The notes: generated from the sequence alone by a model not told the origin. Counted from the stretch's first letter, positions 27,591-34,814 are shown. The stretch is 64,000 bases of DNA from Thaumarchaeota archaeon SCGC AAA007-O23 (GCA_000402075.1 ARWO01000031.1:42576-106575); one strand, 5' to 3'. Translations and numbers: made by a program.

Positions 27591-27857
27591 ATGATTTGTA
27601 ACAAATGTGGCATAGACGGTAATTTCACATGGGATCAACAACATAATGAAAATACTGGAAAATGGAGACTTTATGATCTTAACATGGAAAGACCACATGA
27701 CTGTTCTCATGAAAAAGTACAAGAAGCTTCGTTGGAGACAACAACACAAATCCAACGTGTAAAATGCCCAAAATGTGATCCTCTAAAGGACAGCGCTTGG
27801 ATGGAGCGCGAAAAGCTTCAGGATCATATCAAGACCGCACATTTCGGCTTTTGGTAG
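27591..27857 (+). CDS. Small double zinc-ribbon-like protein
   Basis: An 88-residue protein with a CNKC pair near the N-terminus and a CPKC pair (KCPKCD) near residue 65, plus a C2H2-like ending (CPKC...HIKTAH). Probably zinc binding. It starts 18 nt after the GGGP synthase stop. Family not recognised. Confidence 0.65.
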   Translation: MICNKCGIDGNFTWDQQHNENTGKWRLYDLNMERPHDCSHEKVQEASLETTTQIQRVKCPKCDPLKDSAWMEREKLQDHIKTAHFGFW

Positions 27858-27982
27858 CTTTTACGCCTAGATTTGGTACAAAAAACAGCTTATTTTGGTA
27901 GTTTTTGACACGTTTTATGTCTTAAAATGTTATGTTAATGCATATATTTTGCATACATATCATGCCTAGATCAAGCTCATGA

Positions 27983-28165
27983 TTACAGATAACAGCTAGT
28001 CTGCTGAATTACCTCCTCTTCCTTTACATCATCAAGAGGCCTTGCTGTTGTTAGCTGAATCACGTATTTTCTTGTTCCACAATGGCAGCCCTTTTCCTGC
28101 ACATCATCAACAACAAGGAAATCGCCTTTCTCTACCTTTACTGGTGTTTCCACGTATATTTTCAT
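27983..28165 (-). CDS. Hypothetical 60-residue protein
   Basis: A small beta-rich protein (MKIYVETPVKVEKGDFLVVDDVQEKG) with CHC and a late single Cys; the KGDFLVVDDV segment suggests a small barrel. No family known. It stands alone in the variable-looking stretch, with AT-rich DNA upstream that could hold a promoter. Could be spurious. Confidence 0.45.
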   Translation of the reverse strand: MKIYVETPVKVEKGDFLVVDDVQEKGCHCGTRKYVIQLTTARPLDDVKEEEVIQQTSCYL

Positions 28166-28267
28166 AAAGAATAGTTTTTTTCGTCATATTTAGTCATTTA
28201 GTGATACTTAATCATAGTAATAGTGTATTAAGTAATACTTAATCTAAATGGACACTACGAAACATGC

Positions 28268-28480
28268 CTAGAAAATTCTAAAGATGGAAGAATAGACGTG
28301 TTTCAAAAGACAATATGGCTGCTCAAAGAGCTTGTAAAATGGACTAACAAACAACCCGGTTAGAAAGTGCCATCTTTGCGTTCGCTGAATTCTGAGACGA
28401 GATGCCTCTAGGCGATCTAGGAACTCTTGATGTTCCTGCAAATATTCCTGGTGTCTGTAATCGTAAGAGACGCTAGCCAT
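28268..28480 (-). CDS. Hypothetical basic helical protein
   Basis: A 70-residue frame; the first 40 residues (MASVSYDYRHQEYLQEHQEF...) look like an amphipathic charged helix, the rest is aromatic and hydrophobic. A TATA box at the leaderless distance supports the start. A competing plus-strand frame exists here but lacks a normal start codon. Function unknown. Confidence 0.45.
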   Translation of the reverse strand: MASVSYDYRHQEYLQEHQEFLDRLEASRLRIQRTQRWHFLTGLFVSPFYKLFEQPYCLLKHVYSSIFRIF

Positions 28481-28500
28481 AACTTACCATGCGAAATTTG

Positions 28501-28508
28501 TATTTAAG
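28501..28508 (-). promoter_or_regulatory. TATA box for the gene starting at 28480
   Basis: CTTAAATA on the minus strand is centred about 24 nt upstream of the ATG, the distance expected for a leaderless archaeal transcript. Confidence 0.55.
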
Positions 28509-28546
28509 ACAAGATTTGAACCACCATTTTTACTAGCATTTCGTGC

Positions 28547-28810
28547 CTAGTTGCGTTGGGCCAATTTCAGCATACGCATTCCAGCCCTAATGGCGGAGCT
28601 GGTGGAGGAATATGCGCCTTTTTCTACCACTTCCTCTTCAAACTCTCTAAGAAGTTTTGCAGGAATATCAAGTGTAAACACTGTCATATCCCCCCTTCGT
28701 TTTTTTCTTGTCTTAGCTGCTTTTATGGCTGCAGCTCGTCGTTGAGCGGGCGACTTACCATCTGATCTGTGATTCGGATTTATGTCACTTACTTTTCGTT
28801 TTTGTATCAA
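28547..28810 (-). CDS. Ribbon-helix-helix (CopG-type) DNA-binding protein
   Basis: An 87-residue protein. The last 45 residues form a CopG/Arc-type domain: strand MTVFTLDIP, helix KLLREFEEEVVEKG, turn YSSTSSAIRAGMRMLKLA. The first 40 residues are very basic (RRAAAIKAAKTRKKRR). The start is TTG at 28810, about 27 nt after a TATTTATTAA box; internal ATG 28675 would leave only the RHH. RHH proteins usually autorepress or act as antitoxins; no obvious toxin partner adjoins it. Confidence 0.75.
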   Translation of the reverse strand: MIQKRKVSDINPNHRSDGKSPAQRRAAAIKAAKTRKKRRGDMTVFTLDIPAKLLREFEEEVVEKGAYSSTSSAIRAGMRMLKLAQRN

Positions 28811-28968
28811 TGATTTAATTAATTAAAAATAGGTTAATAAATATTGGTATGTGTTACTAGAATTATACATTGATAGACGCTGAGCTAAGAGATAATTTAT
28901 GCGTAAAAACCACTGATTATTCATCACTATTCTCTAGATTGTACGGTAGCACATACTATATTGAATCA

Positions 28969-28977
28969 TTTATTAAG
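28969..28977 (+). promoter_or_regulatory. TATA box of the four-gene cassette
   Basis: TTTATTAAG is centred about 26 nt before ATG 28999, consistent with a leaderless first gene. No comparable box precedes the three following genes, which abut or overlap. Confidence 0.55.
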
Positions 28978-28998
28978 GCATAATTCCTGAGCAAATCA

Positions 28999-29244
28999 AT
29001 GGCAAAAAAAATAAAAAAAATGAATTTGGAAAACCAGGTCTCGCAAATGCAGAAAGAATGGTTTGACCTAAGTCATAGCTTCCGTCATGATGTTCACGCC
29101 TTGATGGACATAGACTATGATTCGCCTACGCTCCGACAACGCGTAAAGGTCAAAGCGATGGAACTGCAACGTCTAGACGAAGACATCTATACTAAGATGG
29201 CCAAACTGGAAACCAAATCGAACAAGAACGGGAAGTGTTCTTGA
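28999..29244 (+). CDS. Hypothetical helical protein, cassette gene 1
   Basis: An 81-residue, Lys-rich, helical protein with likely coiled-coil (LENQVSQMQKEWFDL, RVKVKAMELQRLDEDIYTKM). No family recognised. Its stop directly abuts the start of the nuclease-like gene (TGAATG), which implies translational coupling. Confidence 0.6.
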   Translation: MAKKIKKMNLENQVSQMQKEWFDLSHSFRHDVHALMDIDYDSPTLRQRVKVKAMELQRLDEDIYTKMAKLETKSNKNGKCS

Positions 29245-29739
29245 ATGCCGGGATCAAGCAGTGCTCATACTCACTCTTATCCTGACATGAGATCAAAGGA
29301 CAAACAAGCAAGCAAAAACGGCAAAAAAGCACATCGCGAAACCATTGGTCCATCACATGACAAATGTAAAGATGATCTTAAGCACAAATTTCCAAAATAC
29401 AATATAACATCGACTAAGGGTATGCCAGATTTTGTCCTTTTCAAAATAGCAAAATTTATTGAATTGATGTTCATAGAGCTAAAACCTTGTAGGCTAGGCA
29501 AGAATCAACGTGCTAGCCCCGAACGAATGTATCTTTCTTTCACCCAGGAGATAACAGTACTGTTTCTTCTGAGATGTGGGGCTTATGCAGGTATTACATA
29601 TTACATCAAAACAGGAAAAAAATTTCGATACAGCAAAGTGATCAAACTAACACTGACCAATTACAAGAGCTATTGTTTTTCTACACCCTGGCAGGAACGC
29701 TTTGATCCTGACACATTATTCACAGGTGGTCCAAAATGA
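29245..29739 (+). CDS. PD-(D/E)XK nuclease-like protein, cassette gene 2
   Basis: A 164-residue protein with a plausible restriction-nuclease-fold core: GMPDFVLF (Asp of the PD motif, residue 62) then MFIELKP (E-x-K, residues about 77-79), followed by a helix QEITVLFLLRCGAYAGI. This spacing resembles VRR-NUC or Holliday-junction-resolvase-like enzymes (xPDxxx ... ExK). The N-terminal 45 residues are His/Lys/Ser-rich. Predicted to cleave DNA; which structure is unknown. It abuts gene 1 and overlaps gene 3. Confidence 0.6.
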   Translation: MPGSSSAHTHSYPDMRSKDKQASKNGKKAHRETIGPSHDKCKDDLKHKFPKYNITSTKGMPDFVLFKIAKFIELMFIELKPCRLGKNQRASPERMYLSFTQEITVLFLLRCGAYAGITYYIKTGKKFRYSKVIKLTLTNYKSYCFSTPWQERFDPDTLFTGGPK

Positions 29740-29906
29740 CCACTCATAAAACTCGGCGCCGATATATACCTAGAAGAAGAAATGACGAAATGATTTCCTA
29801 TAGTGAAAGGCGTTTACTTGACAGACTTCGTACGAGAAAATATGTTTCTCTTTCTTCTGATTCAAACAGATTTTGGAAGCATTACCGAACAAAAAATGTG
29901 ATTTGA
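29736..29906 (+). CDS. 56-residue Arg-rich protein, cassette gene 3
   Basis: A short frame sharing ATGA with the nuclease stop (4-nt overlap) and abutting the next ATG (TGAATG). It encodes 56 residues, very rich in Arg (MTTHKTRRRYIPRRRNDEM...). The exact tiling between its neighbours is the main reason to call it a gene. It probably binds nucleic acid or its partner proteins; inference only. Confidence 0.6.
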   Translation: MTTHKTRRRYIPRRRNDEMISYSERRLLDRLRTRKYVSLSSDSNRFWKHYRTKNVI

Positions 29907-30185
29907 ATGGAGCTGACTATCGCTGATTGCAAACGGATAATTTTTTGGTATCACGTAGCATTTCAAACACAAGAGCTGTCACCAGAGGGTGAACAAGAGA
30001 CTGATCTTAGATTTTTACCAGAACTTCAGGTAGACATCCAAGACTTCGAAAAAAATCATGGAAAAATCGCTAGGTTTCTGCCGGAACTTCGAGATCCGTC
30101 AAACGGAGATAAAAGAACACTGGTTATGATTCAAAACATAGCACGCATACTTTCAGATGGAAAGGTTAAGAGAGATGAATGGTAA
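29907..30185 (+). CDS. Hypothetical protein, cassette gene 4
   Basis: A 92-residue, mainly helical acidic protein. The segment RFLPEL occurs twice, at about 35 and 57 (DLRFLPELQVDI and IARFLPELRDP), hinting at internal duplication. No family known. Last gene of the cassette, followed by a hairpin terminator candidate. Confidence 0.6.
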   Translation: MELTIADCKRIIFWYHVAFQTQELSPEGEQETDLRFLPELQVDIQDFEKNHGKIARFLPELRDPSNGDKRTLVMIQNIARILSDGKVKRDEW

Positions 30186-30224
30186 AAAAAATAGCTAATT
30201 TTACTATATTATAGACACTTTTTT

Positions 30225-30247
30225 GTCTAAAAACACTAGTTTTAGAC
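30225..30247. terminator. Hairpin between convergent genes
   Basis: A perfect 8-bp inverted repeat (GTCTAAAA, 7-nt loop, TTTTAGAC) lies between the cassette and the convergent zinc-ribbon gene and overlaps the latter's stop. T-rich DNA (CTTTTTTG) precedes it. A bidirectional terminator is plausible. Confidence 0.5.
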
Positions 30248-30466
30248 AGTTTTTGGAATGGCTTCCTGCAACGAGTCTACCATCATTTGTTTGAGTCCTT
30301 TTCGTCTAGGACCAGCTCGCAGTTTTGTTGAACAGCATGGGCATCTGATGCCCTCCCAGTGAATGAAAAGGTCACAGTTTTGGCAGCGTTTCTGACCGGC
30401 CAAATATCTCATGCCGCCGACTGGCTTCTTTGCCTTGTAATCTATACAGATATTCTTACACACCAT
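30242..30466 (-). CDS. Small zinc-ribbon protein
   Basis: A 74-residue protein with a zinc ribbon: CQNC near residues 28-31 and CPCC near 43-46 (IRCPCCSTKLR), and a basic C-terminus (RRKGLKQMM). Two further Cys sit at the N-terminus. It overlaps the upstream ACT-like gene by 11 nt, so they form an operon. Possibly a DNA- or RNA-binding accessory; no closer assignment. Confidence 0.65.
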   Translation of the reverse strand: MVCKNICIDYKAKKPVGGMRYLAGQKRCQNCDLFIHWEGIRCPCCSTKLRAGPRRKGLKQMMVDSLQEAIPKTV

Positions 30467-31130
30467 TTTCTTTTGTCCTCGGAATCTCGGTTCTAAGTTT
30501 TTCGTAAGCTATTGGAGCTTGGTCCTCTTTCAAAATCAATACAATGCCGTCTCGGCTAAACAACGCGTCAACTAGGTCTATGCCGTTTCTATGTAAAATT
30601 TCAGTTACATAGGAAACAACATCTGCTCTATTTTGCTCCGGCACTTGAATTCTAATTTTTGCCAGTCCGGAACTGTACACGTTTTCTTTTGGAAAGTTTT
30701 GGAATATTCTTCTGGTAACATCAGAGTCGTCAGCTAAAATTCTAAAGGAATCACCAAGCCTGAAAAACTCAGAGTTGGTGAGCGCCTTTTCAGCTTCGCC
30801 CAACATCTTGGCTATGTCCTGATCAAGAATATCTTTCATTGTCCATTGCATTCCCATTATTCTGTCAGTCATCGAAAGTCTTGCGTCCTTCAATACTGGC
30901 TCAGCTATGACGTTCTCGTCTTTCTCAAATGCGTCTGCATATCGCTTAATCGCTACAACAATGGTATTCAGATGAATTGGATTGCCAATCTGTTTTTCAA
31001 CTTCAGGATGGATTTTGACAGCAAGGGCCGTATAGTTAATGACATCCATAGCCATACAGTCATGAATAGATCTGTTTCTGGTAATTATCTCACGCACAAC
31101 ATCAGGAACAGATAGACCCACAGTTCTCAT
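30456..31130 (-). CDS. ACT-like domain regulatory protein
   Basis: A 224-residue protein. The N-terminal helices (VPDVVREIITRNRSIHDCM...LNTIVVAIKRYAD) resemble a helical regulatory domain, and the C-terminal half (KIRIQVPEQNRADVVSYVTEILHRNGIDL ... GIVLILKEDQA) looks like ACT repeats that bind small ligands such as amino acids. I recognise the general type as archaeal ACT-domain regulators but not a specific role. Divergent from Hsp20, sharing a repeat-bearing promoter region. Confidence 0.65.
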   Translation of the reverse strand: MRTVGLSVPDVVREIITRNRSIHDCMAMDVINYTALAVKIHPEVEKQIGNPIHLNTIVVAIKRYADAFEKDENVIAEPVLKDARLSMTDRIMGMQWTMKDILDQDIAKMLGEAEKALTNSEFFRLGDSFRILADDSDVTRRIFQNFPKENVYSSGLAKIRIQVPEQNRADVVSYVTEILHRNGIDLVDALFSRDGIVLILKEDQAPIAYEKLRTEIPRTKENGV

Positions 31131-31132
31131 AA

Positions 31133-31231
31133 AAACTATATATTATGTCAGTTATATTAATATTATGTAATACTAGCATTATGCATGTAATACTACCTAT
31201 GAATAAGAAATAAACTATATATAATGTCATA
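31133..31231. promoter_or_regulatory. Divergent promoter with 20-bp direct repeats
   Basis: Bases 31133-31152 and 31212-31231 match at nearly every position (AAACTATATATTATGTCAGT versus AAACTATATATAATGTCATA). Between them a second motif, ATGTAATACTA, occurs twice (about 31168 and 31189). The repeats contain TATA-like cores and lie upstream of hsp20 and of the ACT-like gene, so they are candidate promoter/operator copies. Confidence 0.6.
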
Positions 31232-31261
31232 CACATTACATACTTAGGTGAAATATGACAA

Positions 31262-31756
31262 ATGTTCCACGATGATGAGTTCAACAGGATCTTTAAACAG
31301 ATGTCAGGTTCGTTCGTGAACCTAGACGATGTTTTTGAGATGCTAAAGAATGCAGGAAACGTTTCAGGTCCAGTTTTTTATGGCTATACCATGACCACTG
31401 GTCCTGACGGCAAGCCTGTAACACAAGAGTACGGAAATGTCCAGCCAGATAGACTTCCAACTGAAAACAAAAGAGAGCCATTGATTGACACTCTAGTTGA
31501 CGAAAAAGAAAAGACACTGAAAATTGTAGCAGAAATGCCAGGTGTCGAGAAAAAGGACGTCAACGTAGTTGTGGGAGATGACAAAGTAATTCACATTGAC
31601 GCAGAACGCGGTGAGAAAAACTACCACGTAAAAGTGCCAATCAAGCACAAAGTCGATGCAGAATCTCCCAAGGCCACATACAAGAACGGCATACTTGAAC
31701 TAGTGTTCAAGCTAGAGGACGAAAAATTAAAGGGAAAAGCCATAGACGTACTCTAA
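31262..31756 (+). CDS. Small heat shock protein (Hsp20/alpha-crystallin)
   Basis: ATP-independent holdase. The alpha-crystallin domain spans about residues 75-164 (LKIVAEMPGVEKKDVNVVVGDDKVIHIDA ... YKNGILELVFKLED); the conserved GILE/V strand is present. The N-terminal 70 residues are Gly/Tyr-rich with a predicted helix (FNRIFKQMSGSFVNLDDVFEML). A TATA core in the upstream repeat would give a short leader with GGTGAAAT before the ATG. Confidence 0.9.
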   Translation: MFHDDEFNRIFKQMSGSFVNLDDVFEMLKNAGNVSGPVFYGYTMTTGPDGKPVTQEYGNVQPDRLPTENKREPLIDTLVDEKEKTLKIVAEMPGVEKKDVNVVVGDDKVIHIDAERGEKNYHVKVPIKHKVDAESPKATYKNGILELVFKLEDEKLKGKAIDVL

Positions 31757-31760
31757 ACCC

Positions 31761-31773
31761 TTTTTTTATTTTT
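31761..31773 (+). terminator. T-rich terminator after hsp20
   Basis: TTTTTTTATTTTT a few bases after the stop codon is the usual archaeal intrinsic termination signal. Confidence 0.5.
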
Positions 31774-31820
31774 CTAGCAAGGTAACAACGCTTTAATCCT
31801 AATTTCTGATTTTATAATTT

Positions 31821-31955
31821 ATGGATAAAAAGGACTGGATTAGCTATAACAAAAAAAACATAGGTTGGGTTATTGGGTTAGGTGTTATGACTGTCGTATT
31901 TTACTTCCTTGTAACTAACTTTGGATTAGGAATGTTTGACAATTTTAGGAATTAA
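31821..31955 (+). CDS. 44-residue single-helix membrane protein
   Basis: A short frame with a charged N-terminus (MDKKDWISYNKKN) and one membrane helix (IGWVIGLGVMTVVFYFLV). It ends 4 nt inside the 3' end of the convergent cyclase gene. No known family; composition is typical of a true small membrane protein. Confidence 0.5.
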   Translation: MDKKDWISYNKKNIGWVIGLGVMTVVFYFLVTNFGLGMFDNFRN

Positions 31956-32599
31956 TCAACAAAAGCGACAGCCCTAACTGGCGAACCTGTGGTATTCTTC
32001 AATTTTAGAGGTAAAACTACAAGGTGAAATTTTGATGATTTTATTTTGTCCAGATTGGCTAAATTTTCAACAATCAATATTCCTTTTTTAGCAAAGATTT
32101 GATGAACAGAAAACTTGGAGTCTGTACCCAAGTCAATGCTTGGTGAATCAATGCCTATCAAACTGACCTTTTTTGATGCAAGATATTTTGCAGCTGAAAC
32201 TGAAAGACCTGGGTTCTTTGTAAAGTAGTATTTTTTTTGTAAATTTCTCTGCCATCCCGTGTAGAAAATAACGGAAGAAAAACCATCAATTTTTCCATGT
32301 TTTTTTTCAAATTTCTGAATGTCTGTTTTTGTTATAGAATCGCCACCATTTTTCTTAGATTTTATCAAAACCGCTTCTGATACCAGTTTTTCGAGACTAA
32401 TTTCATGAATTTTTGCCCCTTTTTCTAGAAAATGGTGTGGTGCATCAATATGAGTTCCTGTATGTGTACTCAAAAACAGGAGTTCCGAATTGTAACTGTC
32501 ATCTTTGATCTTTTCCCACGGAATAAAGTGTGGATGCGGAGAACCCGGAAAGACAGGAATCTTATCTGAGATTGTTAGTGTAAGATCTAAAATCTTCAT
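31952..32599 (-). CDS. Cyclase/kynurenine formamidase-like hydrolase
   Basis: A metal-dependent amidohydrolase of the cyclase family (PF04199 type). The signature HTGTHIDAPHHF (residues 46-57) carries the metal-binding HxGTHxDxPxH, and the N-terminal LDLTLTISDKIPVFPGSP is typical. 215 residues, family length. The family includes kynurenine formamidase, but no tryptophan-catabolism gene adjoins it, so substrate is open. Confidence 0.85.
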   Translation of the reverse strand: MKILDLTLTISDKIPVFPGSPHPHFIPWEKIKDDSYNSELLFLSTHTGTHIDAPHHFLEKGAKIHEISLEKLVSEAVLIKSKKNGGDSITKTDIQKFEKKHGKIDGFSSVIFYTGWQRNLQKKYYFTKNPGLSVSAAKYLASKKVSLIGIDSPSIDLGTDSKFSVHQIFAKKGILIVENLANLDKIKSSKFHLVVLPLKLKNTTGSPVRAVAFVD

Positions 32600-32647
32600 A
32601 ACAAAAAACCCATGATCTCTTAAATATCATTTTGCTAATTTTCAGTA

Positions 32648-32902
32648 TTGTCAACTTCGTACATTCTCATTAATTCTGATCTGGGAACTGACGAAGCAAT
32701 AATTGGAAAAATCAAAGAAATCTTAGACGGTGAAAAAAACATACAATATGAAATTCAGGGTGTGTATGGAGTTTATGATATTATTCTCAAACTGAGCTCA
32801 GACGACATTGATACTTTGAGGTCTACCATCACAAACAAGATTAGGAAAATTACCTCCGTTCAGTCAACGCTAACTATGATGGTTATAGAAGGGCAAGAAT
32901 AA
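32648..32902 (+). CDS. Stand-alone Lrp/AsnC ligand-binding (RAM) domain protein
   Basis: An 84-residue protein with TTG start, made of a single RAM/ACT-like effector domain of the Lrp/AsnC family without a DNA-binding HTH (VYGVYDIILKLSSDDIDTLRSTI ... STLTMMVIEGQ). Such domains form oligomers and bind amino acids. A clear paralogue lies at 55,934-56,173 in this window. Confidence 0.85.
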   Translation: MSTSYILINSDLGTDEAIIGKIKEILDGEKNIQYEIQGVYGVYDIILKLSSDDIDTLRSTITNKIRKITSVQSTLTMMVIEGQE

Positions 32903-32934
32903 CCACTTCCTGGATTAAAACAAAACCAAATAAC

Positions 32935-33498
32935 ATGGACCCAAACAATTCATCAATTCAAAACATACTTGAACAAAACACAACCAACATGATTTTCTAC
33001 GAAGATTCCTTTGCAAAAACATCTTTTTTTACAAAGGAAATACCAAACTGGAAAATTCCCATATTTTATTTTGATTTTGATTTACAATATACCGGTTTTG
33101 TAAATGCTGGAATCACACCATCACTCAAAAATCTAACAATGCTTTATCCAGAAAATGGCAGCTTGCGTGAAGACCTAAAATCTGTAATTGAGAAAATTTC
33201 AGAGACAAAATCACTTGTAATCATAGATTCGTTAAATGGATTTTTCAATCTTTTAGAGGGCAAAAAAGACATTGGACGATTGGTTAATTCATTTTTGATG
33301 TTACTTACTTCATCCGCAAAACATACTAAATCTACTGTAATTTTGGGGATCTTGTCAAGACTGAACGATGAAGATAAGTGGGTTTTGTACAATACTGGAA
33401 GACGTGTTATAGATAATGAGCATTTCACAAAAATCCAGCTAACTAGATCAGGAAATAGCATATCCACCAAAATATTAAATTCTGATAGCGCGTGTTAA
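32935..33498 (+). CDS. RecA/KaiC-fold protein lacking a clear Walker A
   Basis: A 187-residue protein. The strand-helix pattern and KSLVIIDSLNGFFN (Walker B-like, about 92-105) resemble RadA/KaiC-type ATPase cores, but the N-terminal segment (TTNMIFYEDSFAKTSFFTKEI) has no GxxGxGKT, so ATP binding is probably lost. It follows the RAM-domain protein by 32 nt, possibly in one transcript. Confidence 0.5.
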   Translation: MDPNNSSIQNILEQNTTNMIFYEDSFAKTSFFTKEIPNWKIPIFYFDFDLQYTGFVNAGITPSLKNLTMLYPENGSLREDLKSVIEKISETKSLVIIDSLNGFFNLLEGKKDIGRLVNSFLMLLTSSAKHTKSTVILGILSRLNDEDKWVLYNTGRRVIDNEHFTKIQLTRSGNSISTKILNSDSAC

Positions 33499-33609
33499 CT
33501 ATGCTTCATTCTATAAACTTAGAATGGCAAAGATCTGCGATCATAATAAGAAACAGCGTTATGGTTTTGGGGGAAATTATATTAAGCTTGGATTTTCAGT
33601 TTAATTACA

Positions 33610-33909
33610 ATGCCAGTAGCAATATTACCAGACATCAGCGAACAGATGTGTATAGGATGTGCACTATGTGTAGAAATCTGTACAACTTTGGGACCAGATG
33701 TTTTAAGAGTAAAACCAGTAGAAGGCTGGAAACGAGGTAAAGCATTTGTATTTTATCCAGAAAGATGTATCTCAGACGGTGCATGCATAGGAGTTTGCCC
33801 AACAAAGGCAATCTTTTGGATGAGACCAATGGACTTTACTGTAGGTCAACCAGTACCACTTTACAAAAACTCTGTTTTCGTAAAAGGCTGGACTGAACTA
33901 ATCGACTAA
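33610..33909 (+). CDS. Dicluster ferredoxin with CxxDxxC second site
   Basis: A 99-residue electron carrier. Site one is C14-x2-C17-x2-C20-x3-C24; site two is C53-x2-D56-x2-C59-x3-C63-P, where Asp replaces the second Cys, as in Pyrococcus furiosus ferredoxin. That site may hold a [4Fe-4S] with Asp ligand or a [3Fe-4S]. An insert of about 20 residues separates the motifs. It stands alone with its own upstream AT-rich region. Confidence 0.9.
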   Translation: MPVAILPDISEQMCIGCALCVEICTTLGPDVLRVKPVEGWKRGKAFVFYPERCISDGACIGVCPTKAIFWMRPMDFTVGQPVPLYKNSVFVKGWTELID

Positions 33910-33978
33910 ATCCACCCCTTAACTTCTTTTTATTATTTAGCAACTTAATTTTATATTACGAAATCATTAGTTTGCGTT

Positions 33979-34473
33979 ATGACTATCTATGGTGATGTTT
34001 GGAGGAAGGTTCATGGAACGGTTACCGGAAGACCAGATAATTTTTCTTGGATAATTGAAAACAAACTTGCTGGTAGTGCAATTCCAACCTCAATCGATGA
34101 GGTAAAGTGGATAATAGACCAAGGCGTAAAATCTATTGTTACTGTTAGAGAAGAACCTCTTGACGATATGTGGACAAAGGACGTCAATTATCTTCACGTG
34201 CATTCAAACGATATGGGGGTTCCAGAGTTTGATGATCTAACTCAAACAATTGATTTTATCCATAGTAGAATAACTAACAACGAACCAGTCATGGTTCATT
34301 GTCTTGCTGGTCTAGGAAGAACTGGAACCTTGTTAGCATGCTACCTTATAAAATACCAAAAAATGCCTGCTGACGAAGCTATACAAAAAATACGTGAAGA
34401 AAGACCAGGCTCGATTCAATCATTTCCACAAGAGGAAATTATTTTTCAGTTTGCAAAATCTGTTCAAAGTTAG
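33979..34473 (+). CDS. Dual-specificity protein phosphatase
   Basis: A Cys-based phosphatase of 164 residues. The catalytic loop HCLAGLGRTGT (C108-x5-R114) is intact, and an Asp-rich segment (HSNDMGVPEFDD, about 74-85) can supply the general acid. The size and layout resemble archaeal DUSP-like enzymes. Its stop codon overlaps the region of the convergent 50-residue gene pair (1-nt gap). Confidence 0.9.
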   Translation: MTIYGDVWRKVHGTVTGRPDNFSWIIENKLAGSAIPTSIDEVKWIIDQGVKSIVTVREEPLDDMWTKDVNYLHVHSNDMGVPEFDDLTQTIDFIHSRITNNEPVMVHCLAGLGRTGTLLACYLIKYQKMPADEAIQKIREERPGSIQSFPQEEIIFQFAKSVQS

Positions 34474-34474
34474 T

Positions 34475-34627
34475 TTATTCCGGAACTGACTCTGTTACAA
34501 TCTTTCCATCCACTAATTTTATGTGAAGGAATTTATCTTCTTTAAAAACAAGCGTTATGCCACCATCCTTGTCCGGATCTTGCACTTCAACAAGATCCGC
34601 CATTCTTATTCCATCAAACTTTGCCAT
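34475..34627 (-). CDS. 50-residue protein, tandem paralogue 2
   Basis: Too short for usual gene finding, yet convincing as a paralogue of the next gene: both are exactly 50 residues, both begin MAK(F/Y)DG and end with S(V/I)PE, and both contain an EPDK/QDPDK-(D/E)GG(I/V)TL turn and a beta pair (F/MHIK...DGK). The pair is 4 nt apart, in one transcript. Predicted all-beta mini-domain; function unknown. Confidence 0.75.
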   Translation of the reverse strand: MAKFDGIRMADLVEVQDPDKDGGITLVFKEDKFLHIKLVDGKIVTESVPE

Positions 34628-34631
34628 ACAA

Positions 34632-34784
34632 TTACTCCGGAATTGAAATAGTAGACAACTTGCCGTCTTCTACTTTGATAAACATAAATCTATTATCTTT
34701 GAAGATTAGTGTAACACCGCCTTCTTTATCAGGTTCTTCTACTTCTAGCAGTGGTTGGCCTAACAAACCATCATACTTTGCCAT
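34632..34784 (-). CDS. 50-residue protein, tandem paralogue 1
   Basis: First of the tandem pair (MAKYDGLLGQPLLEVEE...). Roughly half its residues match the downstream copy at equal positions without gaps, so they arose by tandem duplication. The ATG lies about 25 nt after a TATA box, giving a leaderless transcript. No Cys, no membrane helix. It follows a 177-residue unknown gene on the same strand, which ends 30 nt upstream. Confidence 0.75.
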   Translation of the reverse strand: MAKYDGLLGQPLLEVEEPDKEGGVTLIFKDNRFMFIKVEDGKLSTISIPE

Positions 34785-34805
34785 AACAAGTTTTGAATGC
34801 TCGTA

Positions 34806-34813
34806 CTTATATC
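34806..34813 (-). promoter_or_regulatory. TATA box of the 50-residue gene pair
   Basis: GATATAAG on the minus strand, centred about 26 nt before the ATG at 34784. The promoter sits just beyond the stop codon of the upstream gene, so the pair can be expressed on its own. Confidence 0.55.
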
Positions 34814-34814
34814 C

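Noticed and set aside
28508..28526. Possible tRNA fragment (GATTTGAACCACC) as an attachment site
   Set aside because: Only the T-loop-like string matches; no T stem or acceptor stem can be formed.
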